DNA of 17,026 bases from an uncultured Prevotella sp. (GCA_900553155.1 USCM01000008.1:1-17026), one strand, 5' to 3'; positions 7,903 to 15,681 are shown, counted from the stretch's first letter. The notes: a model not told the origin generated them from the letters alone. Program-made: numbers and translations.

Positions 7903-7999
7903 GATACAAGCTGGGGGCTATCGGGGAGGTTGGCGTCTTGATGTTCATTATACGAATATTAAAACGCCAGCATCTCCCCGATAGCCCCCAGTTTGTATC
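7903..7999. terminator. Very long hairpin between convergent genes; likely bidirectional terminator
   Basis: The left arm 7903-7936 and the right arm 7964-7999 are inverted copies differing by one transition and a short 2-nt length difference, with an 18-bp perfect core (CTGGGGGCTATCGGGGAG) and a 27-nt AT-rich loop (7937-7963). It fills the gap between the small basic gene (stop 7879) and the rsmD stop codon at 8000. Position suggests termination from both sides, but the arms are much longer than a normal terminator and lack a flanking T-run of the usual length. Confidence 0.65.
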
Positions 8000-8539
8000 T
8001 TATTCCTCCTTGCGGAACAGCGAGAAGTTGACGCTGCCATACGAGCGGTGCTCGACAAAGCCCGGTACGGCAGAGAAGTCGTTGTGCTTGCCGTGCTCGA
8101 AGACGAGCAAACCACCCGGCGCCAGCATGTCCTTGGCAAGTATAAGCTCGGGGATAGTGGGCAGATTGGGCAGGGCGTATGGAGGATCGGCGAAGATAAG
8201 GTCGAACTGCTGCTTGCACGACTTGATGAAGCGGAACACATCGCCACGTATCAGGATGTTGTCCTCCACACCTATCTTCGTCATACACTCGCGTATGAAG
8301 GCGGCATGGTCGCGGTCCATCTCCACGCTAACCACTGGCTTGCAACCGCGCGACAACAGCTCGAGCGATATGCTGCCGGTTCCTGCGAAGAGGTCGAGAG
8401 CGCGTGCACCCTCCATATCTATGTAGCCATTGATGACGTTGAATATATTTTCTTTAGCAAAGTCGGTTGTAGGACGAGCCTTGAACGAGCGTGGAATGTC
8501 GAAGTGGCGTCCCTTGTATATACCTGTTATTACTCTCAT
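8000..8539 (-). CDS. rsmD: 16S rRNA (guanine966-N2)-methyltransferase RsmD
   Basis: A 179-residue SAM-dependent methyltransferase, normal length for RsmD, which methylates G966 of 16S rRNA during 30S assembly. Visible motifs are the N-terminal RVITGIYKGR, the RPTTDFAKENIFN block (22-34), the SAM-binding LDLFAGTGSISLE (48-60), VEMDRDHAAFI (acidic residue after strand 2) and the catalytic DPPY (118-121). The ATG at 8539 is 6 bp downstream of the DUF3822 stop, an arrangement conserved in Bacteroidota, so the two are translated from one message. The stop codon abuts the long hairpin at 7903-7999. Confidence 0.95.
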   Translation of the reverse strand: MRVITGIYKGRHFDIPRSFKARPTTDFAKENIFNVINGYIDMEGARALDLFAGTGSISLELLSRGCKPVVSVEMDRDHAAFIRECMTKIGVEDNILIRGDVFRFIKSCKQQFDLIFADPPYALPNLPTIPELILAKDMLAPGGLLVFEHGKHNDFSAVPGFVEHRSYGSVNFSLFRKEE

Positions 8540-8545
8540 ACCTGA

Positions 8546-9298
8546 TTAAATTTTTACGTTTCGTATATTCCTTATAAACTGGCGCAAGTCCTTTAGCAGC
8601 GCCTCCTGACCCGTGATAGAACCTGCCAAGCACAACACATCCGAGGGCTTCATGCCTAATGTCTGCCATACGTTGAGTATATAGTAGGCAGCGTCGGGGG
8701 TGAGCGCAACATCGAACGAGCTGCAGAAGCGGACGCGCCCCTTGCGGAAGGCAAACATATCGACACGCTTGTCGTGGAAATAGCAGAACAGCTTCTCTTG
8801 GAATCCGCCGTACGAACGACGGCAGAACTCAACCAATACGGGTGCCAACAGCGGCATAAACTTGACGTTGCGGAACATCTCGGTAAGCACAAAGCGCAGG
8901 TCCTTGCCCACGGCATAGGCTGCCACCACATTGATTTGGTTTATGGGTGTGCCCTCCACGTCGTCTTGCTGGTGCTTGGTGTTGGCATAATGGTAGAGCT
9001 GCGGCATGGTTGCGGCGTCGAACTCCTCGGCTGGGATAAGCAGCAAGGGAGTGTCTACAAAGACGGTGGCGGTGTCGAACACGGGATGATATTGCGACGG
9101 AACGTTTGGTTCCTGCAGCCTGCCCGGTGCCGATAGAGCCTTGAGTATGTGGCACTCGGCAAGTGCCTGGCGCAGGTTGGCAGCCACGGCAATGCCCGTC
9201 TTCATATTGTATTGCTCGAAGTCGGTTTGTCCCTCAATCACGGTATTGGGTGCCGTAAAGGTGATTGTGGAGCGTGTTATGCGTATTGTTATGTTCAT
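8546..9298 (-). CDS. DUF3822 family protein
   Basis: A 250-residue protein beginning MNITIRITRSTITFTAPN. The DUF3822 family is restricted to Bacteroidota and is commonly encoded directly upstream of rsmD, as here (6 bp gap). The fold is likely an ASKHA-like duplicated domain; the visible blocks are LLLIPAEEF, INVVAAYAVGKDLRFVL, KLFCYFHDKRVDMFAF and AAYYILNVWQTLGMKPSDVLCLAG, the last two resembling a strand-helix ATPase-like arrangement. Its role is not known. A TTG at 9319 in the same frame would overlap the preceding glycosyltransferase stop by four bases; the ATG at 9298 is preferred because the protein then begins directly with the first predicted strand. Confidence 0.85.
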   Translation of the reverse strand: MNITIRITRSTITFTAPNTVIEGQTDFEQYNMKTGIAVAANLRQALAECHILKALSAPGRLQEPNVPSQYHPVFDTATVFVDTPLLLIPAEEFDAATMPQLYHYANTKHQQDDVEGTPINQINVVAAYAVGKDLRFVLTEMFRNVKFMPLLAPVLVEFCRRSYGGFQEKLFCYFHDKRVDMFAFRKGRVRFCSSFDVALTPDAAYYILNVWQTLGMKPSDVLCLAGSITGQEALLKDLRQFIRNIRNVKI

Positions 9299-9315
9299 GT
9301 TGTACGGGGATGTTG

Positions 9316-10485
9316 TCAATGTATGCCTCTAAGTGTATTGATGCAGAGCACAAGAAGCACTGCCGCGATAATAGCCAAGACAATGTTGACGAGTTTGATG
9401 GGGATGTATAGTGGTTTGTTTTGGGCAACCGCCTCCTTCAATACGGCAGCCACCTCGCTTGCACACTGGCGGTCGTTGAATCGCTCTTCGGCTATCTGTC
9501 TGCCGCGTTCGCCCATACGACGAGCCTCGTCGGGGTGCGAGGCAAGATAGCTTGTGGCTCGTTGCCAGCCCTCCACGTCGCCATATTCTACGGAGATGCC
9601 GCAGCCTTCGCGGTCGAAGTCGATAGGTATCTGTGGGTTTCGGCTGCACACCATAGGCAGTCCGAGAGCCAGAGCCTCAACCACCGTGGTTAGTCCGGCT
9701 GTGTAGCGTGTATGCTTGCAGCATATAGCCACACACTGTGCCTTAGCCACATCGAGTGCTATCTCGTAGGGTAGTAGTCCGCATATCTCGCGAACGTCGA
9801 TGTTGGCGGCAGGCTTGTAGCTGCGCACGGCATCGAGATTGGGGTTAGGCACGGTAGGGTCGGGGTTGATGCCGATGTACAGCTTCAAGGGCAGCCCGGT
9901 GCGGTTGAATGCCTCGATAAGGGTGTGTTGGTCGCGTTGCTCCTTTCCGGTGGCTATGAATACGAATCGGGCATCCTTCTCTTGGTTCCTCATTCGGTCG
10001 TAGAAGTCGAGGTCGGCACCCCAGTGTCCCACAACCATACGTTTTGGATTGGCTTTGGGCGAGTGCAGCGAGTCGTCCACAAGCTTCTGCGAGAAGAATA
10101 TCAGCCGGTCCATTCCACGATAGAACAGTCGGCCGCCCCATTCTCTTAGCTTGCTCTTTGGGGTTACGATGGGCTGATGGTGCCACACCACAATAGGCTT
10201 GCGGAAGATGCCGATGGCACGCAAGAGTATAAGTAGCTCAAGGCCTTTATAGTGGGTGGCATACACGGCGTCGATGTGCTCGCGGCACGTCAGCACTCGC
10301 CAAGCGGTGTAGAGGGCTGTCTTAAGACGCGACATCTCCTTTGACGGCGAGCGATGATACACAACGTCGATGCCCGAACTGGATAGATGGCAGGCTCCAT
10401 AAAGGAAGTGCGAGGGAAACTCGCCCTGCTGCATCCGGCTCAGACAATACTGTATGTTCTGTGTATGATAGAAGTAGACTTTCAT
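9316..10485 (-). CDS. GT4-like glycosyltransferase with C-terminal membrane anchor
   Basis: A 389-residue GT-B fold glycosyltransferase. The C-terminal donor domain has FVFIATGKEQRDQHTLIEAF (175-193) and the GT4 signature TAGLTTVVEALALGLPMV (262-279) with the usual acidic residue at E270. The N-terminal acceptor domain includes VYATHYKGLELLILLRA and KPIVVWHHQP. After the catalytic domain, residues ~355-384 form one strong hydrophobic helix (IVLAIIAAVLLVLCI), an unusual C-terminal anchor that would hold the enzyme at the inner membrane. Its start overlaps the upstream GT2 gene's stop by 4 bp (ATGA type), so the two are coupled. It probably takes part in surface polysaccharide or LPS assembly. 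Donor and acceptor are unknown. Confidence 0.88.
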   Translation of the reverse strand: MKVYFYHTQNIQYCLSRMQQGEFPSHFLYGACHLSSSGIDVVYHRSPSKEMSRLKTALYTAWRVLTCREHIDAVYATHYKGLELLILLRAIGIFRKPIVVWHHQPIVTPKSKLREWGGRLFYRGMDRLIFFSQKLVDDSLHSPKANPKRMVVGHWGADLDFYDRMRNQEKDARFVFIATGKEQRDQHTLIEAFNRTGLPLKLYIGINPDPTVPNPNLDAVRSYKPAANIDVREICGLLPYEIALDVAKAQCVAICCKHTRYTAGLTTVVEALALGLPMVCSRNPQIPIDFDREGCGISVEYGDVEGWQRATSYLASHPDEARRMGERGRQIAEERFNDRQCASEVAAVLKEAVAQNKPLYIPIKLVNIVLAIIAAVLLVLCINTLRGIH

Positions 10486-11540
10486 TTTCTATTGACAAGA
10501 TAGCTGTAGTTGTATACTTGCATAAATGGGTGGAGCAGTGCACGGATTAGCGCTACGGGGTCCTTCTCGTAGGTGTAGAACAGCACGTGGCGATAGCGCA
10601 CGTAGTAGCGCCACAGCGAGAAGAGCGCCGCGGCGCCTCTGTTGCACTCGGCGTTGAGCAGACGTATGCCGTCGGCGAATATCCGGTTGTTGGCTGTTGG
10701 TATGTCTGCAGCGGTTGTTGAGGCAATTTGCTTTGTCATCGACTTTCGCCATACCCACTCCAGAAAGTCGCGGCGGGCGGAGAAGTGGGCGTTCATCCAC
10801 GGCTTGACGGTGCCCCAGTGGGTCAAGCCATACCACACCATAAAGGCGGCGTTGCTTGAAGTGCGCACACGATGGGTGTCGTACTTTACGTATGTGGCAG
10901 CCTCGGCATAGCGGCGCTGGCGCACAAGCACACGGTCGATAAGGCGTATGCTGTCGAGTGCGGCGGCGGCTGTGGCTGTCATAACGTCGTAGCAGGTGCG
11001 GCGATATATCTCGGGCTGCTCGTCCTCGGTGGGTATATAGTAGAGAAGCGAGCGGCGCAGCATCTGGCAATGGCCCATCATCGAAGCATAGAAGAGGCGT
11101 ATGAGGTTGCAGTTGGGGCAGCGGCGGTCGTAGCGCACAGGCGCTCCGGTATCCGAGAAAGGCTCCGAGCGGCACACGCACATCATCACCCCGTCGGCCA
11201 TGGCGGCAGCCTGTTCCTCCAGTTTGGTTGGCAGCCAGATGTCGTCTTGGTCGCACACGGCTATAAGCTCGCCTACAGAACGGTGCATGGCAGAGAAGAA
11301 GTTGCGGTTGATGCCTTGCTGTGCGGTGTTCTGGAAGATGCGCACGTCCACACCCTCGGGTGCCTTATGGGCATACTCGTTGAGCACCGCCATTGTGTCG
11401 TCGGTCGAACCGTCGTCCTGCACTACTATTTCGCCAGGTAGAACGGTCTGCGAGAATATGGAGTCGAGTTGTTCGCGTAGGTGGCGTGACGCCCCGTTGT
11501 AGGTGCACATCACCACGGAAACTGCCTTGTTCTGTTTCAT
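10482..11540 (-). CDS. GT2-family glycosyltransferase
   Basis: A 352-residue GT-A enzyme of family 2 beginning MKQNKAVSVVMCTYNGA. It has the nucleotide-sugar site IVVQDDGSTDDT (38-49), the DQDDIWLP block (97-104) typical of rhamnosyl- and related transferases that use DxD-like metal coordination, and no membrane segment in the catalytic half. The C-terminal region is long and basic (RYYVRYRHVLFY, ending YNYSYLVNRK). It overlaps the start of the GT4-like gene by 4 bp, forming a two-gene glycosyltransferase unit that continues towards rsmD. The ATG at 11540 lies only six bases after a TAACTTTG promoter element; a TTG at 11549 would lie inside that element and is rejected as start. Confidence 0.9.
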   Translation of the reverse strand: MKQNKAVSVVMCTYNGASRHLREQLDSIFSQTVLPGEIVVQDDGSTDDTMAVLNEYAHKAPEGVDVRIFQNTAQQGINRNFFSAMHRSVGELIAVCDQDDIWLPTKLEEQAAAMADGVMMCVCRSEPFSDTGAPVRYDRRCPNCNLIRLFYASMMGHCQMLRRSLLYYIPTEDEQPEIYRRTCYDVMTATAAAALDSIRLIDRVLVRQRRYAEAATYVKYDTHRVRTSSNAAFMVWYGLTHWGTVKPWMNAHFSARRDFLEWVWRKSMTKQIASTTAADIPTANNRIFADGIRLLNAECNRGAAALFSLWRYYVRYRHVLFYTYEKDPVALIRALLHPFMQVYNYSYLVNRK

Positions 11541-11546
11541 AATGTG

Positions 11547-11554
11547 CAAAGTTA
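11547..11554 (-). promoter_or_regulatory. -7 element directly in front of the GT2 start
   Basis: Minus-strand TAACTTTG is an exact TAnnTTTG match followed by GCAC-ATT and then the ATG at 11540. If active, transcription would begin within a few bases of the start codon, giving a leaderless or nearly leaderless mRNA. No exact TTTG was found at the -33 spacing. Confidence 0.5.
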
Positions 11555-11607
11555 CAAATTATTATCGATAGTATCCGTGCCGCAACAACAAAAACAAGCA
11601 AGCTTGT

Positions 11608-11638
11608 TTTGTATTGTCCACTATTTGCACTAACTTTG
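11608..11638 (+). promoter_or_regulatory. Full Bacteroidota promoter TTTG-N19-TAACTTTG
   Basis: TTTG at 11608-11611 and TAACTTTG at 11631-11638 are separated by 19 bp, the consensus Bacteroidota primary sigma spacing. The predicted start of transcription is about 30 nt before the ATG at 11673. This is the best promoter in the window. Confidence 0.8.
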
Positions 11639-11672
11639 CATAATCCCTATATAAGATACTAACTAAATACAA

Positions 11673-12701
11673 ATGATTATGCCTCTAAAACCATACAAGA
11701 CGGATGTCGCCGTTCTAATTCTTTTCTTCAATCGTCCCGACCACCTGCAAAAGGTGTTCGACGAGGTGCGCAAGGCACGACCCTCCAAGCTCTTCCTGTA
11801 TCAGGACGGACCGCGAGGCGAACGCGATATGGCTGGCATCGAGGTTTGCCGACGTGTCGTTGGCGACATCGACTGGGAGTGCGAGGTGCATCGCAAGTTT
11901 CAGGAGCGCAACTATGGATGCGACCCTTCCGAATATATCTCGCAGAAATGGGCGTTCTCCATTGTCGACAAGTGTATTGTGTTGGAGGATGATGATGTGC
12001 CGTCGCAGTCGTTCTTCCCCTTCTGCAAGGAGATGCTCGACCGCTACGAGCACGACGAGCGCATTGGCATGATTGCCGGATTCAATCCCGAGGAACAGCT
12101 CAAGGGCTATCCTTCCGACTATATCTTTACATCCGTATTCTCGATATGGGGCTGGGCTTCGTGGCGCCGCGTTATAGACAAGTGGGATGCCTCGTACGCT
12201 TTCCTTGACGACCCTGACGCCATGCGGCAAGTGGAGGGCATCATGCGACAGCGCCGTCTGTGCCGCGACACGCTGCGCGCGTGCTACGACCACCGCGCTT
12301 CGGGCAAGGAATACTACGAAACTATATTCTGGGCATCTATGCTGCTAAACTCGGCTCTCGCCATTATGCCTACCCGAAACCTTATAAACAACCTCGGAGC
12401 CACAGACGGCTCGACCCATTATACAGGCTCGTTGCAGACCATGCCGCGCCGCTTGCGCCGTCTCTTCACGATGAAGAGGTTTGAGTTTGACGCTCCGCTG
12501 CGCCACCCTAAGTATGTGGTAGAGGATGTCGACTTCAAGGAGAAGGTGTATCGCACATACGCCTACGGTCATCCTTGGATTAAGGCTGGACGCTCTTTGG
12601 AGGAACTGTGGCTCAACCTGAGATACGGCAACTTTGGACATATAGCCCGTTCGGTGGCAAATAGGGTAGCCAAGATTCTGGGCAAGGACAAACACTGGTA
12701 A
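11673..12701 (+). CDS. HlpA-like glycosyltransferase (GT-A fold, nucleotide-sugar transferase)
   Basis: A 342-residue protein of the group often annotated hemolytic protein HlpA-like, which is a GT-A nucleotide-diphospho-sugar transferase fold. It shows VAVLILFFNRPDHLQKVF (12-29), LFLYQDGPRGERD (40-52) and the metal/nucleotide-binding CIVLEDDDVPSQSFF (101-115), then FTSVFSIWGWASWRRVIDKW and a charged C-terminus. No membrane segment is seen. It faces away from the minus-strand glycosyltransferase pair and is driven by its own full promoter, so the two sets of transferases are divergently transcribed around 11541-11672. A role in surface glycan or LPS synthesis is inferred from neighbours; any haemolytic role is not supported by the sequence. 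The alternative ATG at 11679 would remove two residues. Confidence 0.82.
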   Translation: MIMPLKPYKTDVAVLILFFNRPDHLQKVFDEVRKARPSKLFLYQDGPRGERDMAGIEVCRRVVGDIDWECEVHRKFQERNYGCDPSEYISQKWAFSIVDKCIVLEDDDVPSQSFFPFCKEMLDRYEHDERIGMIAGFNPEEQLKGYPSDYIFTSVFSIWGWASWRRVIDKWDASYAFLDDPDAMRQVEGIMRQRRLCRDTLRACYDHRASGKEYYETIFWASMLLNSALAIMPTRNLINNLGATDGSTHYTGSLQTMPRRLRRLFTMKRFEFDAPLRHPKYVVEDVDFKEKVYRTYAYGHPWIKAGRSLEELWLNLRYGNFGHIARSVANRVAKILGKDKHW

Positions 12702-12709
12702 TAATTTTG
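12702..12709 (+). promoter_or_regulatory. -7 element of the cstA-type gene
   Basis: TAATTTTG matches TAnnTTTG, begins one base after the upstream stop codon and lies 27 bp before the ATG at 12737. The -33 position reads TCTG rather than TTTG, so it may be a weaker or regulated promoter; read-through from the upstream gene is also possible. Confidence 0.5.
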
Positions 12710-12736
12710 CAACTCGATAACTAAAAACAATGAGTA

Positions 12737-14197
12737 ATGATAACATTTCTAATCTCGTTCGCAGCCCTTATATTGGGCTACACAGTATACGGTAGGTTTG
12801 TGGAGCACGTGTTTGCCCCAGACAACCGTCCCACCCCAGCGATAGCTCAAGCCGATGGCATCGACTATGTGGCGTTGCCTTATTGGAAGGTGTTTATGAT
12901 ACAATTCCTAAACATCGCCGGCACCGGACCTATCTTTGGAGCCATTATGGGAGCCAAGTTCGGACCTTCGGCATATCTCTGGATAGTGTTGGGCTGTATC
13001 TTCGCAGGTGCCACACACGACTATCTTTCGGGTATGCTGTCGATGCGCAATGGCGGAGCCGACCTTCCATCTCTTGTCCAGAAGTATCTTGGCGGTGCTG
13101 CATCCAAGATATTGCTGGTGTTTGCTGTGTTCTTGCTGCTAATGGTAGGCACTGTGTTTGTATATAGTCCGGCTGAGATATTGGGACATATAGGTGGCAG
13201 CAAACTGATGTGGGTAGCCATAATCTTTATCTATTACATCTTTGCCACTATGTTGCCTATCGACAAAATCATAGGCAAGGTGTATCCGGTCTTTTCTTTC
13301 TCGCTGCTCTTTATGGCTGTGGCTCTTGTTGCGGTATTGCTTATCAAGATGCCTGCCCTACCCGAATTGTGGGATGGACTGGGCAATATGGGCAAGCAAA
13401 CCGATGCCGCAAGCTTTACCGAGGACATTTTCCCTTGTCTATTTATCACCATAGCCTGTGGTGCCATCAGCGGTTTTCATGCCACACAAAGTCCGCTTAT
13501 GGCACGTTGTCTGAAATCCGAGCGCAAGGGTCGCCCCATATTCTATGGCGCAATGATAACCGAGGGTTTGGTTGCTTTGGTATGGGCTACGGTGTCTATG
13601 TGGTTCTTCTACGATGCTCCACAGCCTGGCTACGAGCAGATTGCTGGCGCAACGGCTACCGGATATCATACATCTGCACCTATGGTGGTTAGCCTTGTGT
13701 GCAACGATTGGCTCGGTATGGTGGGTGGTGTGCTTGCCATGCTTGGTGTGGTTGCTGCCCCTATAACAAGTGGCGACACCGCTTTCCGTTCGGCAAGATT
13801 GATTATCGCACAAGCAATAAAACTTGGTCAGCGCCAAAAGATGCACCGTATATATATATGTGTGCCTCTGTTTGCCGCTTCGCTGGCTATGCTGTTGTGG
13901 CAGATGGAAAATCCAGACGGATTCAACACAATATGGAAATACTTTGGATGGGCTAACCAAACATTGTCGGTATTCACGCTGTGGACTATCACTGTGTACC
14001 TTGTCCGCGAGAAGAAGCCTTACATTATAACCCTCATACCGGCACTGTTTATGACTGATGTGTGTACCACATTCCTTATGGTCAGCAGTTCGGCATTCGG
14101 TCTGCCTAACGCTGTGGGCTATCCAATAGGCGCAATAGCCGGAATTGTGGCTGCCGTTTGGTTCTTTGCATGGAAGAAAAGCTATGCCAAGGGTTAA
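12737..14197 (+). CDS. cstA: CstA-family inner-membrane transporter (short form)
   Basis: A 486-residue polytopic membrane protein of the carbon starvation CstA family, linked in other bacteria to peptide and pyruvate uptake. The N-terminus (FLISFAALILGYTVYGRFVE) is the first membrane helix; conserved blocks include DGIDYVALPYWKVFMIQFLNIAGTGPIFGAI (12860-12952), GATHDYLSGMLSMRNGG, ISGFHATQSPLMARCL and GVVAAPITSGDTAFRSARLII. There are about a dozen hydrophobic segments. It is shorter than E. coli CstA (about 700 residues) and matches the ~480-residue form usual in Bacteroidota. A second ATG at 12730 is in another frame and would not give this product. The gene ends inside a hairpin at 14193-14227, convergent with radC. 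Confidence 0.92.
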   Translation: MITFLISFAALILGYTVYGRFVEHVFAPDNRPTPAIAQADGIDYVALPYWKVFMIQFLNIAGTGPIFGAIMGAKFGPSAYLWIVLGCIFAGATHDYLSGMLSMRNGGADLPSLVQKYLGGAASKILLVFAVFLLLMVGTVFVYSPAEILGHIGGSKLMWVAIIFIYYIFATMLPIDKIIGKVYPVFSFSLLFMAVALVAVLLIKMPALPELWDGLGNMGKQTDAASFTEDIFPCLFITIACGAISGFHATQSPLMARCLKSERKGRPIFYGAMITEGLVALVWATVSMWFFYDAPQPGYEQIAGATATGYHTSAPMVVSLVCNDWLGMVGGVLAMLGVVAAPITSGDTAFRSARLIIAQAIKLGQRQKMHRIYICVPLFAASLAMLLWQMENPDGFNTIWKYFGWANQTLSVFTLWTITVYLVREKKPYIITLIPALFMTDVCTTFLMVSSSAFGLPNAVGYPIGAIAGIVAAVWFFAWKKSYAKG

Positions 14198-14227
14198 GTG
14201 TTCGCTGCCCAAAGCCGAGCACTTAAC
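14193..14227. terminator. Bidirectional hairpin between cstA and radC
   Basis: A 12-bp stem (14193-14204 with 14216-14227, one G-T mismatch) with an 11-nt loop, overlapping the cstA stop codon and lying 10 bp beyond the radC stop. There is no long T-run on either side, so termination is likely but not certain. Confidence 0.55.
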
Positions 14228-14237
14228 ATTGAGGGCG

Positions 14238-14975
14238 CTAAATCTTGCCCTCTTCGGCGTAGCTGTAATACTTGCCGTCGGTCATTATGATGTGGTCTAC
14301 CATGTATATGCGCATCACCTCCGAGGCACGCTTCAGCTTCTGCGTAATGCGGTCGTCGTCGCCGCTTGGACGTGCGTTGCCCGACGGATGATTGTGCACG
14401 AGTGTCAACACAGTGGCGTTGCAGAGCAGCGCCTCACGCAGAATGACACGCACGTCGACAGCCGTCTCCGACAGTCCGCCATGCGATAAGCGCACCGCTT
14501 TTATTAGATGGAAGCGCTGGTTCATAAGCAGCACCCATGCTTCCTCGGTGTCGAGGTCCTGCATCTTGGGGTGCATATAATTGTACACAGCCTGAGCCGA
14601 CCCCATGTCGGGTCGCTCGGCAGCATTAGTAGCTTGTCGCCGCTTGCCCAACTCGCAGGCGGCGATTATCGTTATGGCCTTTGCCTCGCCAATGCCTTTA
14701 TACTGCATCAGCTCGTGAAGCGACATCTTGCCCAATGTGTTGAGGTTGTTGTCGCAGTCTTTAAGGATGTGCTGCATCAATCCCACGGCACTCTCCTTGG
14801 TCGAACCCGACCCGATAAGAATGGCAAGCAACTCAGAGTTGGACAGGGCGGCGGCTCCACGTGCCATGAGTTTCTCTCGTGGACGGTCTTCTTCAGCCCA
14901 CTGGGTTATGGTGAGTTGAGAATTGAGAGTTGAGGGTTGAGAGTTATGATTAGTTTTGTTTTGACCGCGTCTCAT
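14238..14975 (-). CDS. radC: RadC-family JAB/MPN domain protein (UPF0758) with a repeat-encoded N-terminus
   Basis: A 245-residue RadC-type protein. It has the N-terminal UPF0758 region from WAEEDRPREKL to the helix-hairpin-helix MQYKGIGEAKA, and a C-terminal JAB/MPN metalloprotease-like domain with HNHPSG (H194, H196) and the downstream acidic residues of the JAMM site (SGDDD). The biochemical role of RadC is unsettled; a true DNA-repair function is doubtful in the literature. Normal family members start directly with a DWPEDDRPREKL-like segment. Here residues ~11-21 (NSQPSTLNSQL) are translated from the CTCTCAA heptad repeat, an extension without family support. The ATG at 14975 overlaps the stop of the four-helix-bundle gene (ATGA); a TTG six bases upstream is less likely. 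Confidence 0.93.
   Translation of the reverse strand: MRRGQNKTNHNSQPSTLNSQLTITQWAEEDRPREKLMARGAAALSNSELLAILIGSGSTKESAVGLMQHILKDCDNNLNTLGKMSLHELMQYKGIGEAKAITIIAACELGKRRQATNAAERPDMGSAQAVYNYMHPKMQDLDTEEAWVLLMNQRFHLIKAVRLSHGGLSETAVDVRVILREALLCNATVLTLVHNHPSGNARPSGDDDRITQKLKRASEVMRIYMVDHIIMTDGKYYSYAEEGKI
14916..14943 (+). repeat. Heptad array 1 (4 units, inside radC)
   Basis: Four contiguous 7-bp units on the plus strand: TTGAGAA, TTGAGAG, TTGAGGG, TTGAGAG, preceded by a partial unit. They lie within the radC reading frame and encode part of its N-terminus. The array ends directly at the duplicated segment that starts TTATGATTAG. Confidence 0.95.
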
Positions 14976-14982
14976 ATACAAT
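14944..14982 (+). repeat. Direct repeat copy 1, overlapping the radC start
   Basis: Begins TTATGATTAGTTTTG and ends GCGTCTCATATACAAT. It is repeated at 15508-15541 with one substitution and a 5-nt difference (an extra TTTTG here). The preceding three heptads are also shared, so the duplicated block is about 60 bp. Confidence 0.9.
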
Positions 14983-15340
14983 TTCTTTCTTTTGTTGTTT
15001 TTATTATCTTTACGAGAATTCTTACTATCTCTTGAATATCATTATTCATTGATAAATACTGAGCCTCTGTTATATATTCCCCTCCATAAAGACATTTCAG
15101 CCAATAAGTCGTTTCGTCAGCTTCCTTTAAAGCTATACTTAGCTTACTTATAAAGTCTGATGTACTTTGAGCATTCCTGCTTTCATTCACATTGGCTCCG
15201 ACGCTTGTTCCACTCCGAAGTACCTGCTTTGACAAAACACGTTCGTTCATATGTGAAGAAAGATATTTGTACATCTTTATCACCCTTATTGAAAAAGCTT
15301 CTGACTTTTGTTTTATTATAGATTCTTTCTGAGGTAGCAT
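14972..15340 (-). CDS. Four-helix-bundle protein, 23S rRNA IVP/S23 family
   Basis: A 122-residue helical protein of the 23S_rRNA_IVP (PF05635) family. The signature LRSGTSVGANVNESRNA (41-57) is followed by FISKLSIALKEADETTYWLKCL (63-84), with helices before and after, a normal length for the family. Members were first found inside intervening sequences of Leptospira 23S rRNA genes, occur widely in Bacteroidota outside rRNA, and are related in fold to the Avd accessory protein of diversity-generating retroelements; their function is not established. No reverse transcriptase is in this window. The gene is more AT-rich than its neighbours, is preceded at 13 bp by a 22-unit heptad array, and its stop overlaps the radC start (ATGA), so the two are probably translated together. 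Its base composition and flanking duplications suggest acquisition. Confidence 0.92.
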   Translation of the reverse strand: MLPQKESIIKQKSEAFSIRVIKMYKYLSSHMNERVLSKQVLRSGTSVGANVNESRNAQSTSDFISKLSIALKEADETTYWLKCLYGGEYITEAQYLSMNNDIQEIVRILVKIIKTTKERNCI

Positions 15341-15353
15341 ATCAATAGATTTA

Positions 15354-15507
<154 letters not shown>

Positions 15508-15541
15508 TTATGATTAGTTTTGATCGCGTCTCATATACAAT
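15508..15541 (+). repeat. Direct repeat copy 2
   Basis: Second copy of the segment at 14944-14982, lacking the TTTTG duplication. On the minus strand it contains the same ATGAGACGCG radC start context, but the missing five bases bring a stop codon (TAA) seven codons in. It therefore looks like a dead former gene start. Confidence 0.9.
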
Positions 15542-15603
15542 AGATTTTCAACAGATTTCATTAATCAATATATACAATAGTTTTAGCATTAAGAGTAATC
15601 ATA
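15542..15603. other. AT-rich spacer between arrays 2 and 3
   Basis: A non-coding AT-rich stretch with a short echo of the direct repeat (ATACAATAG at 15535-15543 and again near 15572). At its right edge, 15596-15611 (TAATCATAACTCTCAA) is an exact inverted copy of 14937-14952. No gene seen. Confidence 0.6.
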
Positions 15604-15680
15604 ACTCTCAATTCTCAATTCCCAACTCTCAATTCTCACCTCTCAATTCTCACCTCTCAATTCTCACCTCTCAACTTTCA
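15604..15680 (+). repeat. Heptad array 3 (11 units, inverted)
   Basis: Eleven contiguous 7-bp units (ACTCTCA, ATTCTCA, CCTCTCA and variants ATTCCCA and ACTTTCA), the reverse-complement orientation of arrays 1 and 2. It ends one base from the stop codon of the downstream-strand glycosyltransferase. CCTCTCA/ATTCTCA alternation over positions 15632-15673 suggests local expansion of a two-heptad unit. Confidence 0.95.
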
Positions 15681-15681
15681 A

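Noticed and set aside
9296..9319. TTG start at 9319 for the DUF3822 gene
   Set aside because: It would add seven residues without family support; the ATG at 9298 begins at the first conserved strand.
10489..11256. Open frame of 255 codons in another minus frame of the GT2 gene
   Set aside because: Arg/Pro/His-rich shift-frame product of a gene whose true frame has all GT2 motifs.
13439..14212. Open frame of 257 codons opposite cstA
   Set aside because: His/Cys/Ser-rich antisense product mirroring membrane-helix codons; the sense gene is clear.
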